Positions 43,606-52,973 of a DNA stretch of 64,000 nucleotides are shown here, piece after piece. Source of the stretch: Candidatus Woesearchaeota archaeon B3_Woes. Lineage in GTDB: Archaea; Nanobdellota; Nanobdellia; Woesearchaeales; B3-WOES. The notes below the pieces were generated by a model that worked only from the letters and a program-made list of their open reading frames with translations, was not told the DNA's origin and searched no databases. How positions within the stretch are numbered: the stretch's first letter is position 1; each line of letters begins with the position of its first letter. The stretch spans positions 18,323 through 82,322 of the forward strand of contig NJBG01000001.1 in the NCBI GenBank assembly GCA_005222965.1, read 5' to 3'. A program made the position numbers and the translations under genes.

Positions 43606-44766
43606 TTAATCAAGGGCTAATTCATATATTTTAAGAACATCTTCTTTCTTAAGTTTTAAAAAGTTTTCAATAGAACCTCCATCCACACATTTTTCTGCCA
43701 TTTCTTCTAAATGTTTGTCGTCTATTTTTAATTCTTTTAAAGATGTTGGAAGTCCTATCTCTTTAAAGAAGTCTTTAGTGCTTTTAATTCCTTTTAGTAT
43801 AATTTGCTCATCTGTGTCGTCTTTGATTCCCCAAACATTTTTTGCAAATTTTACAAATCTTTTTATGTCGTGCTTATAGACATGTTTCATCCATACAGGA
43901 AAAACCACTGCAAGACCAGCCCCATGTGCAACATCATAAAATGCGCTTAATTCATGCTCAATTTTATGTGATGCCCAATCCTCTTCTCTTCCAGTTCCAA
44001 GAAGACCATTATGTGCAACACAACCAGCCCACATAATTTCTGCACGATATTCATAATTATTTGGTTCTTTTAATACATTTCTGCAGTTTTTTATTATTGA
44101 TTTTAAAGTTGCTTCACATAATTTATCAGTAAAATCAACATTTTTTGTATTTGTAAAATATCTTTCCATCACGTGTGCCATCATATCAGCAACACCACAT
44201 GTAGTTTGAAAATTAGGTAGCGTCATTGTCAAATCAGGATTTAATATTGAAAATTTTGGTCTTAATATTTCACCTCCAATTCCTATTTTTCTACCTTCCT
44301 CTTCATTTGTAATCACAGTAGCACGGCTAGCTTCGCTTCCTGCAGCAGGAATTGTTAATATAACTCCCACTGGCAAAGCCTTCTCTATTTTAATTTGTTT
44401 TGAAAAAAAATCCCATACATCACCTTCATAATAAAATCCAAGAGCAATTGCTTTTGCAGAATCAATTACACTACCCCCTCCAACAGCCAGAATAAAATCT
44501 ATATCGTTTTCACGACAAAGTTTGATTCCTTCTCTAACTAAACTTAATCTAGGATTTGGAACAACACCTGAAAGTTCTATATACTCTACTCCAGAATTTT
44601 TTAATGATTCAATTACTCTATCATACAATCCTGATTTTTTTATACTGCTTTTTCCATAATGGAGTAGAATTTTTTTGCTGTAATTTCTTGTTTCTTTCCC
44701 AACTAGATTTTCTGTATCCTTTCCAAAAATAATTTTGGTTTGGTTTTGATAAATAAAATTTTCCAT
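43606..44766 (-). CDS. Iron-containing alcohol dehydrogenase
   Basis: Group III alcohol dehydrogenase: GGGSVIDSAKAIALG binds NAD(P), and DMMAHVMERYF with HKIEHELSAFYDVAHGAGLAVVFPVWMKH supplies the metal-binding Asp/His residues. It is closest in type to NADPH-dependent butanol dehydrogenase or YqhD. Start: I prefer ATG 44766 over 44781, because a TTATAAA box lies about 29 bases upstream, giving a leaderless mRNA. It could oxidise NADPH in fermentation (inference). Confidence 0.93.
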   Translation of the reverse strand: MENFIYQNQTKIIFGKDTENLVGKETRNYSKKILLHYGKSSIKKSGLYDRVIESLKNSGVEYIELSGVVPNPRLSLVREGIKLCRENDIDFILAVGGGSVIDSAKAIALGFYYEGDVWDFFSKQIKIEKALPVGVILTIPAAGSEASRATVITNEEEGRKIGIGGEILRPKFSILNPDLTMTLPNFQTTCGVADMMAHVMERYFTNTKNVDFTDKLCEATLKSIIKNCRNVLKEPNNYEYRAEIMWAGCVAHNGLLGTGREEDWASHKIEHELSAFYDVAHGAGLAVVFPVWMKHVYKHDIKRFVKFAKNVWGIKDDTDEQIILKGIKSTKDFFKEIGLPTSLKELKIDDKHLEEMAEKCVDGGSIENFLKLKKEDVLKIYELALD

Positions 44767-44901
44767 ATTACTACAAAACATAACTAATTTATAAGGTTTT
44801 TGTAACTTTTTTTGATAGTCAACAAAAACTTTATAAAGGCCATAAAATTCTTATAGCGTACTGAGGTTAACATAAGATTATCCTCGGGAGGAAATCTAAA
44901 A

Positions 44902-45435
44902 ATGGCTGATTTTAAATTAACAATTGCAGATCCAAAAACAGGTAAGTGTGTTCAGCGTGAACTAAAATCTCCTGAAGCAAACATATTAATTGGTAAGAAA
45001 ATAGGGGATAAAATAGAAGGAAAATCAATTGGTTTAGAAGATTATGAATTTGAATTAACAGGAGGTTCTGATTACTGTGGCTTTCCTATGAGAAGAGATG
45101 TACAAGGAGCAAATAGAAAAAGAATTCTAGCAGTAGAAGGCGTCGGAATAAAGAAAAAGGCAAAAGGAATTAAACAAAGAAAAACCGTTTGCGGTAACAC
45201 AATTCAGGATAAAATTGTTCAAATCAATTTTAAAATATTAAAACAAGGCAAGGAAAACCTATTCCAGGCCAAAGGTGAAGAACCTAAAAAAGAAGAAAAG
45301 CCAAAGGAAGAAACAAAAGCAGAGAAAAAAGAAACGAAACCTGCTGAAGAAAAACCTAAAGAAGAGAAAAAGGCAGAAGTAAAAGAAGATAAGCCAAAAG
45401 AGGAGCCTAAAGAAAAACCAGAAGAAAAGAAATAA
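44902..45435 (+). CDS. rps6e: Ribosomal protein eS6 with Lys/Glu-rich tail
   Basis: Residues 1-118 are eS6: GKKIGDKIEGKSIGLEDYEF and SDYCGFPMRRDVQGANRKRI are diagnostic. About 55 residues of Glu/Lys/Pro repeats (KKEEKPKEET..., then PKEEPKEKPEEKK) follow, not found in typical archaeal eS6. A promoter TTTATAAA and a GGGAGG ribosome binding site precede it. It is followed by aIF2gamma after 2 bases, a conserved archaeal pair. Confidence 0.95.
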   Translation: MADFKLTIADPKTGKCVQRELKSPEANILIGKKIGDKIEGKSIGLEDYEFELTGGSDYCGFPMRRDVQGANRKRILAVEGVGIKKKAKGIKQRKTVCGNTIQDKIVQINFKILKQGKENLFQAKGEEPKKEEKPKEETKAEKKETKPAEEKPKEEKKAEVKEDKPKEEPKEKPEEKK

Positions 45436-45437
45436 AC

Positions 45438-46694
45438 ATGGTTGAGAAAAAGACAAAAAAAAGCGAAAAAGCAATTCAACCAGAGATAACTATAGGATTC
45501 TGTGGTCATGTTGATCATGGAAAAACAACTTTATTAGAAAAGTTAAGTGGTAAATGGGCTGATACTCATTCTGAAGAAATAAAAAGAGGAATAACAATAA
45601 GGCTTGGTTATGCAGACACATCATTCTACAAATGTCCAAAATGCAAAGCTGCAAAATCATATGGAACAAAAGAAACATGTCAAAATTGTAAATCAAAAGG
45701 GAAATTATTAAGAAAAGTTAGTTTTGTCGACGCACCAGGTCATGAAAGTTTGATGGCTACTATGTTATCTGGAGCAGCTATAATGGATGGAGCTCTAGTT
45801 ATGGTTGCAGCAAATGAAAAATGCCCTCAACCACAAACAAGAGAACACCTCATGGCCCTAGAAATAGTAGGCATAAAAGATATTGTTGTAGTCCAAAACA
45901 AAATTGATCTAGTAGATGAAAAACAAGCACTAGAAAACCATAAACAAATAAAAGAATTCCTTAAAACAACCCCATATAAAGATGCTCCAATAATACCTAT
46001 ATCTGCTCAACATAACGTCAATATAGATGTTTTAGTAGAAACAATAGAAAAAACACTAAAGACGCCTAAAAAAGACCTTAAATTAGATCCAATAATGTTT
46101 GTTGCAAGAAGTTTTGATATTAATAAACCCGGCACAATACCAAAAGACCTAATTGGAGGGGTATTTGGAGGCATATTAAAACAAGGAAAATTAAAAAAAG
46201 GAGACGAGATAGAAATAAGACCAGGATTAGAATTCACAGAGAAAAATCAAAAAGTATGGAAACCAATAAAAACAAAAATAACAGCCATAATGGCTGGGGG
46301 CGCACAAGTTGATGAGATTCAACCAGGAGGTTCTATGGGATTATTAACAACACTAGACCCTGGAATTGTTAAATCAGACTCTTTAGGAGGAACTATAATT
46401 GGCTTGCCTGGTAAACTACCAGATACCAAAGATCAGATTAAAATGGAAGTAAATCTCTTAAAAAGGGTTGTTGGTGCTAAACAAGAGTTAGATGTAGAAC
46501 CAATAAAGCCAAATGAAACATTGATGTTAAATGTAAATTCATCTGCAACGGTCGGTGTTGTTACTAGTATATCGAAGAAAGATGTAAGTCTAAAATTAAA
46601 AAGACCAGTATGTGCTGAAATAGGTTCAAGAGTTACAATTTCGAGGCTTGTTGAACATAGATTTAGATTAATTGGTTTTGGCATAATAAAATAA
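45438..46694 (+). CDS. Translation initiation factor aIF2 gamma
   Basis: GTPase with GHVDHGKTTL (G1), a zinc knuckle (CPKCKAAKSYGTKETCQNC), VDAPGHE (G3), NKIDLV (G4) and two beta-barrel domains with GAKQELDVEPIKPNE. It delivers initiator Met-tRNA with the alpha subunit encoded at 35.6 kb. 418 residues is normal. It starts 2 bases after eS6. Confidence 0.98.
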   Translation: MVEKKTKKSEKAIQPEITIGFCGHVDHGKTTLLEKLSGKWADTHSEEIKRGITIRLGYADTSFYKCPKCKAAKSYGTKETCQNCKSKGKLLRKVSFVDAPGHESLMATMLSGAAIMDGALVMVAANEKCPQPQTREHLMALEIVGIKDIVVVQNKIDLVDEKQALENHKQIKEFLKTTPYKDAPIIPISAQHNVNIDVLVETIEKTLKTPKKDLKLDPIMFVARSFDINKPGTIPKDLIGGVFGGILKQGKLKKGDEIEIRPGLEFTEKNQKVWKPIKTKITAIMAGGAQVDEIQPGGSMGLLTTLDPGIVKSDSLGGTIIGLPGKLPDTKDQIKMEVNLLKRVVGAKQELDVEPIKPNETLMLNVNSSATVGVVTSISKKDVSLKLKRPVCAEIGSRVTISRLVEHRFRLIGFGIIK

Positions 46695-46703
46695 TTGTTT
46701 CTT

Positions 46704-47903
46704 ATGACAAAAATAAAGTTTAAAGACCTAAGTTTTGAAGAAATGGATAATAAGATTAGAGTTTTCTTTCTAGATAATTATTATTTTGACATTGAAAAAG
46801 AAGATTTATCAAATATTGGTAAATTTAAAGTTAATAAAAACTCTATTGAGTTTTATGTTAATGATAATAAAGCAAGAAAAAGGTTCGATTTTCTTATAAA
46901 TAAAGGTTTTGAAAATCTGAAAAACAAATTAACCCATAAAAAAGCAGTATATTTACATCAAAATATGGATATTCCCCTTATTGGTCTTAATTATTTTGGG
47001 ATTATTGACAGAAATACTTCATTAATCGAAGTAAAGCCATTAACATCATGTAATTTTAACTGTATCTATTGCTCAATTGATGAAGGAATAAGCTCAAAAA
47101 AACAGACAGATTTTATAATAGAAAAAGACTTTTTAATTCAAGAGCTTAAAAAACTAATTAAAACAAAAAACTGTAATCACATTGAAACCTACATTAATCC
47201 TCATGGAGAACCTTTATTATACAAACCACTTGTAGATTTAATCAAAGATATATCAAAAATTAAACAAGTTAAAACAATTTCAATAAGCAGCAATTCTCTT
47301 TTATTAGATAAACCAAAAGTTGATGCACTTATTAAAGCAGGTTTAAATAAATTTAATCTTTCTATTAATTCTATAGATGAGAAAATAGCCAAAAAAATGG
47401 CAGGAACAAATTATGAACCAAAAAGAATTCTGGAAATCTGTAAATATATTTCTTCAAAAAAAGCAAAACTCTTTATTGCACCAGTGTTGTTGCCTAATTT
47501 TAATGATGATGAAATGCCAAAAATAATTGAATTTGCAAAGAAAATTAATGCTAAAGTATGTATACAAAACTTTCTAAATTATAGATTTGGTAGAAATCCT
47601 TGTAAATCCTTGCCTTTTGAGAAATTCTTTGAGAATATGAAAAACCTTGAAAAAAAGCACGAGGTTAAACTAATAGTTGATTCTACTGATTTTAATGTGA
47701 TAGAAACAAATAAATTAGAAAAACCCTTTAAAAAGAATGATACTATTAAAGCAGAAATATTATTTGATGGAAGATTAAAAGGTGAAAAAATAGCTATGGC
47801 AAAAAACAGACTTATTTCTATCCCTAATTGCCATAAAACAGGGAAAGTTAAACTAAAGATTGTTAGATCCAAACACAACATATTTGTAGGTATTCTAATT
47901 TAG
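46704..47903 (+). CDS. Radical SAM protein with C-terminal TRAM domain
   Basis: The radical SAM cluster is CNFNCIYC (about residue 112), followed by SISSNSLLL and later strands of the partial TIM barrel. The last 60 residues (KPFKKNDTIKAEILFDGRLKGE...) form a TRAM RNA-binding domain. This combination is a conserved uncharacterised archaeal group (COG2100 type) and suggests an RNA-modifying enzyme. I start at ATG 46704; the frame itself extends 3 codons upstream to a TTG that abuts the aIF2gamma stop. Confidence 0.85.
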   Translation: MTKIKFKDLSFEEMDNKIRVFFLDNYYFDIEKEDLSNIGKFKVNKNSIEFYVNDNKARKRFDFLINKGFENLKNKLTHKKAVYLHQNMDIPLIGLNYFGIIDRNTSLIEVKPLTSCNFNCIYCSIDEGISSKKQTDFIIEKDFLIQELKKLIKTKNCNHIETYINPHGEPLLYKPLVDLIKDISKIKQVKTISISSNSLLLDKPKVDALIKAGLNKFNLSINSIDEKIAKKMAGTNYEPKRILEICKYISSKKAKLFIAPVLLPNFNDDEMPKIIEFAKKINAKVCIQNFLNYRFGRNPCKSLPFEKFFENMKNLEKKHEVKLIVDSTDFNVIETNKLEKPFKKNDTIKAEILFDGRLKGEKIAMAKNRLISIPNCHKTGKVKLKIVRSKHNIFVGILI

Positions 47904-47915
47904 ATTGTTTTCTAT

Positions 47916-47980
47916 AGATTTTCGTGAGCTGTTAAGTCAAAGGTTTTGAGGTGACGTTTACTTAACAGCTCAGATTTTCG
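47916..47980. repeat. 13-bp inverted repeat flanked by a 9-bp direct repeat
   Basis: TGAGCTGTTAAGT (47925-47937) and ACTTAACAGCTCA (47960-47972) are perfect complements around a 22-base loop. AGATTTTCG flanks the structure at 47916-47924 and again at 47972-47980 (sharing one A with the stem). It resembles a miniature mobile element with a target duplication, or a structured RNA end. No T-run follows it. It sits between the radical SAM gene and a surface-protein gene on the same strand. Confidence 0.6.
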
Positions 47981-48037
47981 AAATATTTATATAAGATAAC
48001 ATTTTTTAGTACTGATAAGGGGTGATGGTGTAATAAC

Positions 48038-49015
48038 ATGAAAAAAGCATTATTATTACCATTTATGATTCTAATTTTATTAGTTAGCACTGTATATGCT
48101 TTAGAAGATGGTCTTAGAATAAGTGATCTTACAATATATCAGGATTCAGACCTACAAAGAAGCATTGGAGACGGATCTGTTTATAATGAGTTTATCGTAC
48201 CAGGAGGAGATATAAAATTTGAAATAGAATTAGAAAATACATTTATAGATAAAATAGATATTGAAGATATAGAAATAAGCATCACTCTTTATAATATAAC
48301 AGAAAATGAAGATATATTTGAAGATGTTTCATCTTTTGATTTAAACTATGATAAAACTAAAACTAAAAGTATTAGATTAAATATCCCTGATGATGCTGAA
48401 GAAGTTCAAAAAACAGTTGAAATAAATATCCAAGGAATAGATGAAAATGATACAATTCATAAGATTGATTGGTTTGTTTATCTTAATATAGAAGATGAAG
48501 GTCATGATGTAAGAATTTACAATACACAATTAAATCAAACAATAGTAAATTGTGGAGAAACAGTAAAACTTATTGTATGGATTGTTAATGATGGGAAACA
48601 TGATGAAGAAGAAGTTGTCTTAGAAATAGAAAACAAAGAACTTGGACTACATAATGTTTATGACAATATCGAAATTGATGAAGATGAAAAATATGCTAAA
48701 AGAATTCTTTTAAATTTTGATAATGTAAATAAATCAGGCAAATTTCCTCTTCAAATAAAAACATATTATAAAGATGATCATTTAGATGATTTAACTACAA
48801 TAGATTTATGGGTCAATCAATGTAAAAATGTTTTAGTTATTGATGATGAAGATATATCAGAAGAAGAAAGTGATACTCAAACAACAGCACCTCAAACTAA
48901 TATAGATGAAAGCGATACAAAAAAACAGAATATACCAGTTATGTTATTGGCTTTTTTTATAGTTATTTTAGTAATACTTATTATAATAGTTGTTGTTTGG
49001 TTAATAAAAGAATAG
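48038..49015 (+). CDS. Secreted, membrane-anchored surface protein with Ig-like domains
   Basis: Signal peptide (about 1-21, ending VYA). Two beta-sandwich units of the CARDB/NPCBM-like kind (about 25-150 and 155-265) contain repeated DIEIS/EIEN-type strands. An acidic Thr/Ser linker (DEEDISEEESDTQTT) and a C-terminal membrane helix (about 300-322) follow. It probably stands on the cell surface beneath the S-layer. It converges on the S-layer gene. Confidence 0.75.
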   Translation: MKKALLLPFMILILLVSTVYALEDGLRISDLTIYQDSDLQRSIGDGSVYNEFIVPGGDIKFEIELENTFIDKIDIEDIEISITLYNITENEDIFEDVSSFDLNYDKTKTKSIRLNIPDDAEEVQKTVEINIQGIDENDTIHKIDWFVYLNIEDEGHDVRIYNTQLNQTIVNCGETVKLIVWIVNDGKHDEEEVVLEIENKELGLHNVYDNIEIDEDEKYAKRILLNFDNVNKSGKFPLQIKTYYKDDHLDDLTTIDLWVNQCKNVLVIDDEDISEEESDTQTTAPQTNIDESDTKKQNIPVMLLAFFIVILVILIIIVVVWLIKE

Positions 49016-49039
49016 AATTCTCAAGTTTTATTTAAAAAA

Positions 49040-49066
49040 AGAAAAAATAAAGGAAATAAATTCCTT
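49040..49066 (-). terminator. Stem plus T-tract terminator of the S-layer gene
   Basis: AAGGAA/TTCCTT with a 5-base loop (49050-49066) begins 4 bases after the S-layer stop. In the direction of that transcript a long T-rich run follows (TATTTTTTC, then T7). This is the clearest stem-and-T terminator in the window and suits a very strongly expressed gene. It may also end the convergent transcript. Confidence 0.7.
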
Positions 49067-49070
49067 ATTT

Positions 49071-51602
49071 TTATTCAGCTGCTGGTACACCAACACTAAT
49101 GTCAGTTAGACTTGTTCCAGTAACAACGACTTCCATACCGCTTAAAGCATAATTTCCGCTTTCAGCAAGTACTCTGGATGCTCTTTGTGTGTCGTCTGCT
49201 TCCCATCCTGCAACAATTACAGCAACAGTTCCATCAGTTTGTTCAACAAGTTTAATTAAACCTGCATTTTCTGGTATTCCGGAATCTGTACCATATGCTG
49301 GATAAGACTTACCTGTTAAAGCTGCAGTAGCTCTGTTAATAGCTGGACCACCTACAACTATCAAGTTTTGGTTTGTATAACTTGATAAAGATGTGTCCAA
49401 TACAGCTGCTCCAACTTCAATTTTGGTAATTGCTACTGATTCACTTCCTGCTGTTGTTGATACCTGAGAAGCTTTTGAACCAATATATAGGTTTGCATAT
49501 GTCTCTTCACCAGGATATGTTAATTCTATTACATACTGGTCAGCAACTTTGTCTTCAATTACTTGTGTAGATACTTGGGATTGAACTAATCCTACATATC
49601 TCTTTGAGTTATCAATAGAGTATGTCTTGTCATTAGACAAGTTGGTCTTAGCAACAAGCTTTACATGTGCTTCTGTATCGCTGTTAAATGTTGCATTTAA
49701 CTGTAGGAATCCTGTTCCACTAGCAATATTTTCGTCTTTGTCTTCTTCTGTTACATTCATTGTCCAAGCTGGTGCATAACAGTCTTTACTACCATTAAGA
49801 CCAGTACCGGTTGCATTCCAACTAGTAAGGTTTAGATGGATACTTTTACTATAATCTCCACCTGAACAATTAATATTTGCTGTAATAATGCCGTTTGACA
49901 AATTGTATTCTGTATATACATCAGTTGCTGGCAATCCTAACTGCAAACCTTCTGCTGTAACTAAAGTGCTGTTTACACAATTACTATCAGATAGTTTAAA
50001 GGAAACATTACTATCAGTTTGAGATAAATTCATAACAGTAATTGTCATATCTGCTGCATCAAAGGTTTTAGTTACCTTTTTATTTTCAGCAATAACTGTT
50101 CCTGTGTAGTCTTTAACAGTAATTCCGTTTGTATCATGTACCTTACTTAATTGAAGTACTGCTGTTTCTGCTTCTTTACCATTTACCTTTGTAACTACAA
50201 AGTATTCATCTGTATCCATATCTACATAAAAGTATTCATCAGTACCAAGACATGTTCTTGTAATGAGTTTTTTAGTAGCTGATGCTCCTACATTATTAAA
50301 ATCACCATCACTATCACTATCATATAAAAGATCTAATTTTACATCATAGTCTTTTACTGGTGCTGCTAATGTAATTGTATCATCTGAGCTGCCATATACA
50401 GATATCTCTTCTTCTGCACCTCTATAGAATCCATCCATATAAAACTTAATAGATTCTAATCCAGGCATAACAACTTCATTACCATCTTCTGTAATAAACA
50501 AGTCATCATCTGCTGTCCACGCAATCTCTATTTTTTCTAATGCAGTTTTACTAGCACTTTGACTTGTAGTTATATATACATCTACATTACTAATGTCTTC
50601 ATCATCCATGCTAAGTTCTTCACCACCTTTCATGACAATTTTCTTAGCACCTAGATAAAACTCAACCATATCCTGAGTTACATCTCCTGCTTCATTAGGT
50701 AGAATCTCTCTTGCTCCAATATTAATTCCATCGGATAATTGATAGACATCGCCTTTTACCATTGAATCTGTAACTTCTCCATTAATCTTAAACTTAACTT
50801 TACTATTTGTATCGTCTATGATTAATGCTGTTACTTCATACTCTTTTCCATCAATTGTATAGGTTGCTGTCTCTCCTTCTTCAAGAGTAGGTTTTAGAGC
50901 TCCTCTCATTAACGAAAGTTCTGCAGTAGATGCAGTATTATTTTCAGATCCAGTAATATCAAAGACCTCACCTAGCATTTCAATTTGTCTATCTTCCAAT
51001 TCAGTTAAATCACCATCAGAGTTTACACTTGATTTTGCATTTTTAGTAAATTCAAGTGTATAATTCAAAACATTTTTGTTTCTAGATATTGAAAGACCAA
51101 CTACTGGTTTTTCATCTTCATAGTCTTTGTCTGCAAAAAATTGTATATGGTGGTCTGATGTTGATCCTAAGCTAATCTCTTGTTCATAGTCATATTTAGC
51201 TCCTTTTGCAGTTGTAAATGTTCCATCTGCCAATATTATTGGAAGGTGTGTATCTGAAAGTTTAGTCCTAATAGTAGTCATATTCTCTCCTACATTAAGC
51301 TTGTCAGAAGATTTATCAAACTTAAACACATCTCCAACTGTTGATGTCACTGCACTTGTTCCTGTGGATCCGCCCACTGCTACTGCTTGTAATGAAGAAA
51401 TCATATCCATTGCTCCAAGCATATCTTGTGTGTCTCCGTCTGCCCCTATTACTAATAATCCATCAAACTTACCATCTTTGATGAACATAGGTGCAGGATA
51501 TTCGCTAAGGTCAGCTGCCATAGCACCCAGAACTGTCGCTCCAAGCATTGTTGCTCCTGTGCTCAATGCCACAATTCTTTTTACTGTTTTTCTTAATTTC
51601 AT
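49071..51602 (-). CDS. S-layer protein
   Basis: An 843-residue secreted protein. The signal sequence (about 1-29, ending GAMA) is followed at once by DLSEYPAPMFIKDGKFDGLLVIGADGD, the start typical of euryarchaeal/DPANN S-layer proteins. The end (VVGGPAINRATAALTGK... AGLIKLVEQTDGTVAVIVAGWEADDTQRA) is the matching C-terminal S-layer domain. The middle is Asp/Thr-rich beta structure with many N-x-S/T sites. It forms the outer lattice. The strong ribosome binding site (GGAGGTG) and long leader fit high expression. Confidence 0.93.
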   Translation of the reverse strand: MKLRKTVKRIVALSTGATMLGATVLGAMAADLSEYPAPMFIKDGKFDGLLVIGADGDTQDMLGAMDMISSLQAVAVGGSTGTSAVTSTVGDVFKFDKSSDKLNVGENMTTIRTKLSDTHLPIILADGTFTTAKGAKYDYEQEISLGSTSDHHIQFFADKDYEDEKPVVGLSISRNKNVLNYTLEFTKNAKSSVNSDGDLTELEDRQIEMLGEVFDITGSENNTASTAELSLMRGALKPTLEEGETATYTIDGKEYEVTALIIDDTNSKVKFKINGEVTDSMVKGDVYQLSDGINIGAREILPNEAGDVTQDMVEFYLGAKKIVMKGGEELSMDDEDISNVDVYITTSQSASKTALEKIEIAWTADDDLFITEDGNEVVMPGLESIKFYMDGFYRGAEEEISVYGSSDDTITLAAPVKDYDVKLDLLYDSDSDGDFNNVGASATKKLITRTCLGTDEYFYVDMDTDEYFVVTKVNGKEAETAVLQLSKVHDTNGITVKDYTGTVIAENKKVTKTFDAADMTITVMNLSQTDSNVSFKLSDSNCVNSTLVTAEGLQLGLPATDVYTEYNLSNGIITANINCSGGDYSKSIHLNLTSWNATGTGLNGSKDCYAPAWTMNVTEEDKDENIASGTGFLQLNATFNSDTEAHVKLVAKTNLSNDKTYSIDNSKRYVGLVQSQVSTQVIEDKVADQYVIELTYPGEETYANLYIGSKASQVSTTAGSESVAITKIEVGAAVLDTSLSSYTNQNLIVVGGPAINRATAALTGKSYPAYGTDSGIPENAGLIKLVEQTDGTVAVIVAGWEADDTQRASRVLAESGNYALSGMEVVVTGTSLTDISVGVPAAE

Positions 51603-52007
51603 AGCTTATAACACCTCCGTGTTTGTGCTATACATGGAAACTTTCATGTTTCCTCTTTTTTAGCATCCATCTGGATACATTATGGTTTGTATAAAACCAT
51701 TAAACATATTTTCTTTCGCTCAAACCATTATATATAGTGTTTCAAACCCAATATATATTTAGGGATATATATTCAAGTTTTACTTTTTATATATTCAAAG
51801 TTTTTGCTTAAGCATAATAGAGATTAGTCTCTATCATCCCTAATACTACTGGCTATTGTAGGTAATAAACTCTTTATAAAGATTTCGCAATTAGACTAGA
51901 TATGTTTAGATTGAATAATATATTAAACCCTCAAACACTTTAAAAAAGGCAATATAGAAGGTTGTTACTTTAAAATGGTATAGAATCTATGGTTTAAAAA
52001 CATGAAT
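51603..52007 (-). promoter_or_regulatory. S-layer promoter and structured leader; no gene in this gap
   Basis: On the minus strand a TATATATA box (about 51729-51736) predicts a start near 51706 and a leader of about 104 bases. The leader holds two perfect stems, ATGGTTT/AAACCAT (51682-51700) and GGAAAC/GTTTCC (51636-51653), then GGAGGTG (51612-51618) before the ATG. Farther upstream another 7-bp stem, ATAGAGA/TCTCTAT (51817-51834), lies in A/T-rich DNA. I see no coding frame between 51603 and 52007. Confidence 0.6.
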
Positions 52008-52757
52008 CTATTTCATTAAGCTTTCTACTGTATTTCCAACAACTAGAATTCTGGGTTTTATTACTTTTGTTAATCCACTAAGAATAGGATTATAATATTT
52101 TGATTGAGGATCACTATATCTTTGTTCAAACTCTGCTAATCTTTGTTCAATAGGTATAGATTCACCATTAAGATTTGTTAAATCAGCATAAAGAGTTATT
52201 TGTTGATTCAAAGTATAAGGTAAAGCAAAATCTTCTATACTCAATGGTTCATCTGTTTTTGAAAGATCTCTTCTTAGCTGTTCAACTTTTTCAATAAACA
52301 AACCTATATGATCTTTATACAAAGCCCCATCTGGGAAATTAGACCCTCCTAATTCTTCATAAAGTGCAAGATCGGGTGGGATTATAGAAGCCATTTCTCT
52401 TAGTACTCCTTCTCTTTCTGACTTTAATCCCCCATTTATTAATCCTAAATTTTTATCGCCTTCTGTTAATATTAAATGTGCTGCCCCTACTTCATGATAT
52501 TCGTGCCCCCCATATACCTTACCAAAATCATGCATATATCCTGCTGCTCTAATAATCTCAGGATCAATTAAATTTTTCAAAGAAGGATGTTTTTCAAGAA
52601 TTATATTAGCTATATTATATGCTATTCTAGCTGTATCAATAGAATGATTAGCAAAGCCACTAGAATCAATAATAAAATCTTTATCTGTATTTGATTCTAC
52701 TTCAGATTCAATTAATTCTCTAGCTCTTTCCTCAGTAATAAAATTTATTTCACTCAT
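52008..52757 (-). CDS. HD-domain phosphohydrolase, 249 aa
   Basis: HSIDTARIAYNIANIIL, AAGYMHDFGKVYGGHEYHEVGAAHLIL and later YADLTN supply the H...HD...D pattern of the HD superfamily. The metal-binding HD pair is MHDFGK. The C-terminal part is helical and not recognised. It is distinct from the YfbR-like and YhaM-like HD proteins of this window. The substrate (nucleotide or signalling molecule) is unknown. Confidence 0.8.
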   Translation of the reverse strand: MSEINFITEERARELIESEVESNTDKDFIIDSSGFANHSIDTARIAYNIANIILEKHPSLKNLIDPEIIRAAGYMHDFGKVYGGHEYHEVGAAHLILTEGDKNLGLINGGLKSEREGVLREMASIIPPDLALYEELGGSNFPDGALYKDHIGLFIEKVEQLRRDLSKTDEPLSIEDFALPYTLNQQITLYADLTNLNGESIPIEQRLAEFEQRYSDPQSKYYNPILSGLTKVIKPRILVVGNTVESLMK

Positions 52758-52819
52758 ATATTATAAGTAAATTTATAGTATATAAATCTTTCTATTTGTT
52801 ACTACTACTAAGAAACAAA

Positions 52820-52925
52820 TGCGGAGAGGAGGATTTGAACCCCCGTAAGCACTAAGCTAACAGGTTTCTGCAAACAAAGTTTGTTTACCTAAGCCTGTCC
52901 CGTTTGACCGCTCCGGCATCTCCGC
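52820..52925 (-). tRNA. tRNA-Leu(UAG) with an intron
   Basis: Acceptor GCGGAGA pairs with TCTCCGC, with discriminator A. The anticodon stem ACAGG/CCTGT holds CTTAGG+A, anticodon TAG. A long variable arm (TAGCTTAGTGCTTAC) marks class II. The intron, 52866-52887 (22 nt), sits at 37/38 and folds as AAACAA/TTGTTT. Bulges GGT and AAA lie at the expected places, but the 4-bp central helix (CTTA versus GCAG) pairs poorly, a relaxed bulge-helix-bulge. The mature tRNA is 84 nt. Confidence 0.93.
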
Positions 52926-52973
52926 ATATGTATAAATCAACAGAAATGAGTATTATATAAATATTATGGTTAA

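Noticed and set aside
45219..45518. Long minus-strand frames opposite eS6 and aIF2gamma, rich in Phe and Ser
   Set aside because: They are mirror images of the Glu/Lys repeats of eS6 and start or stop at arbitrary points. They have no ribosome binding site or promoter.
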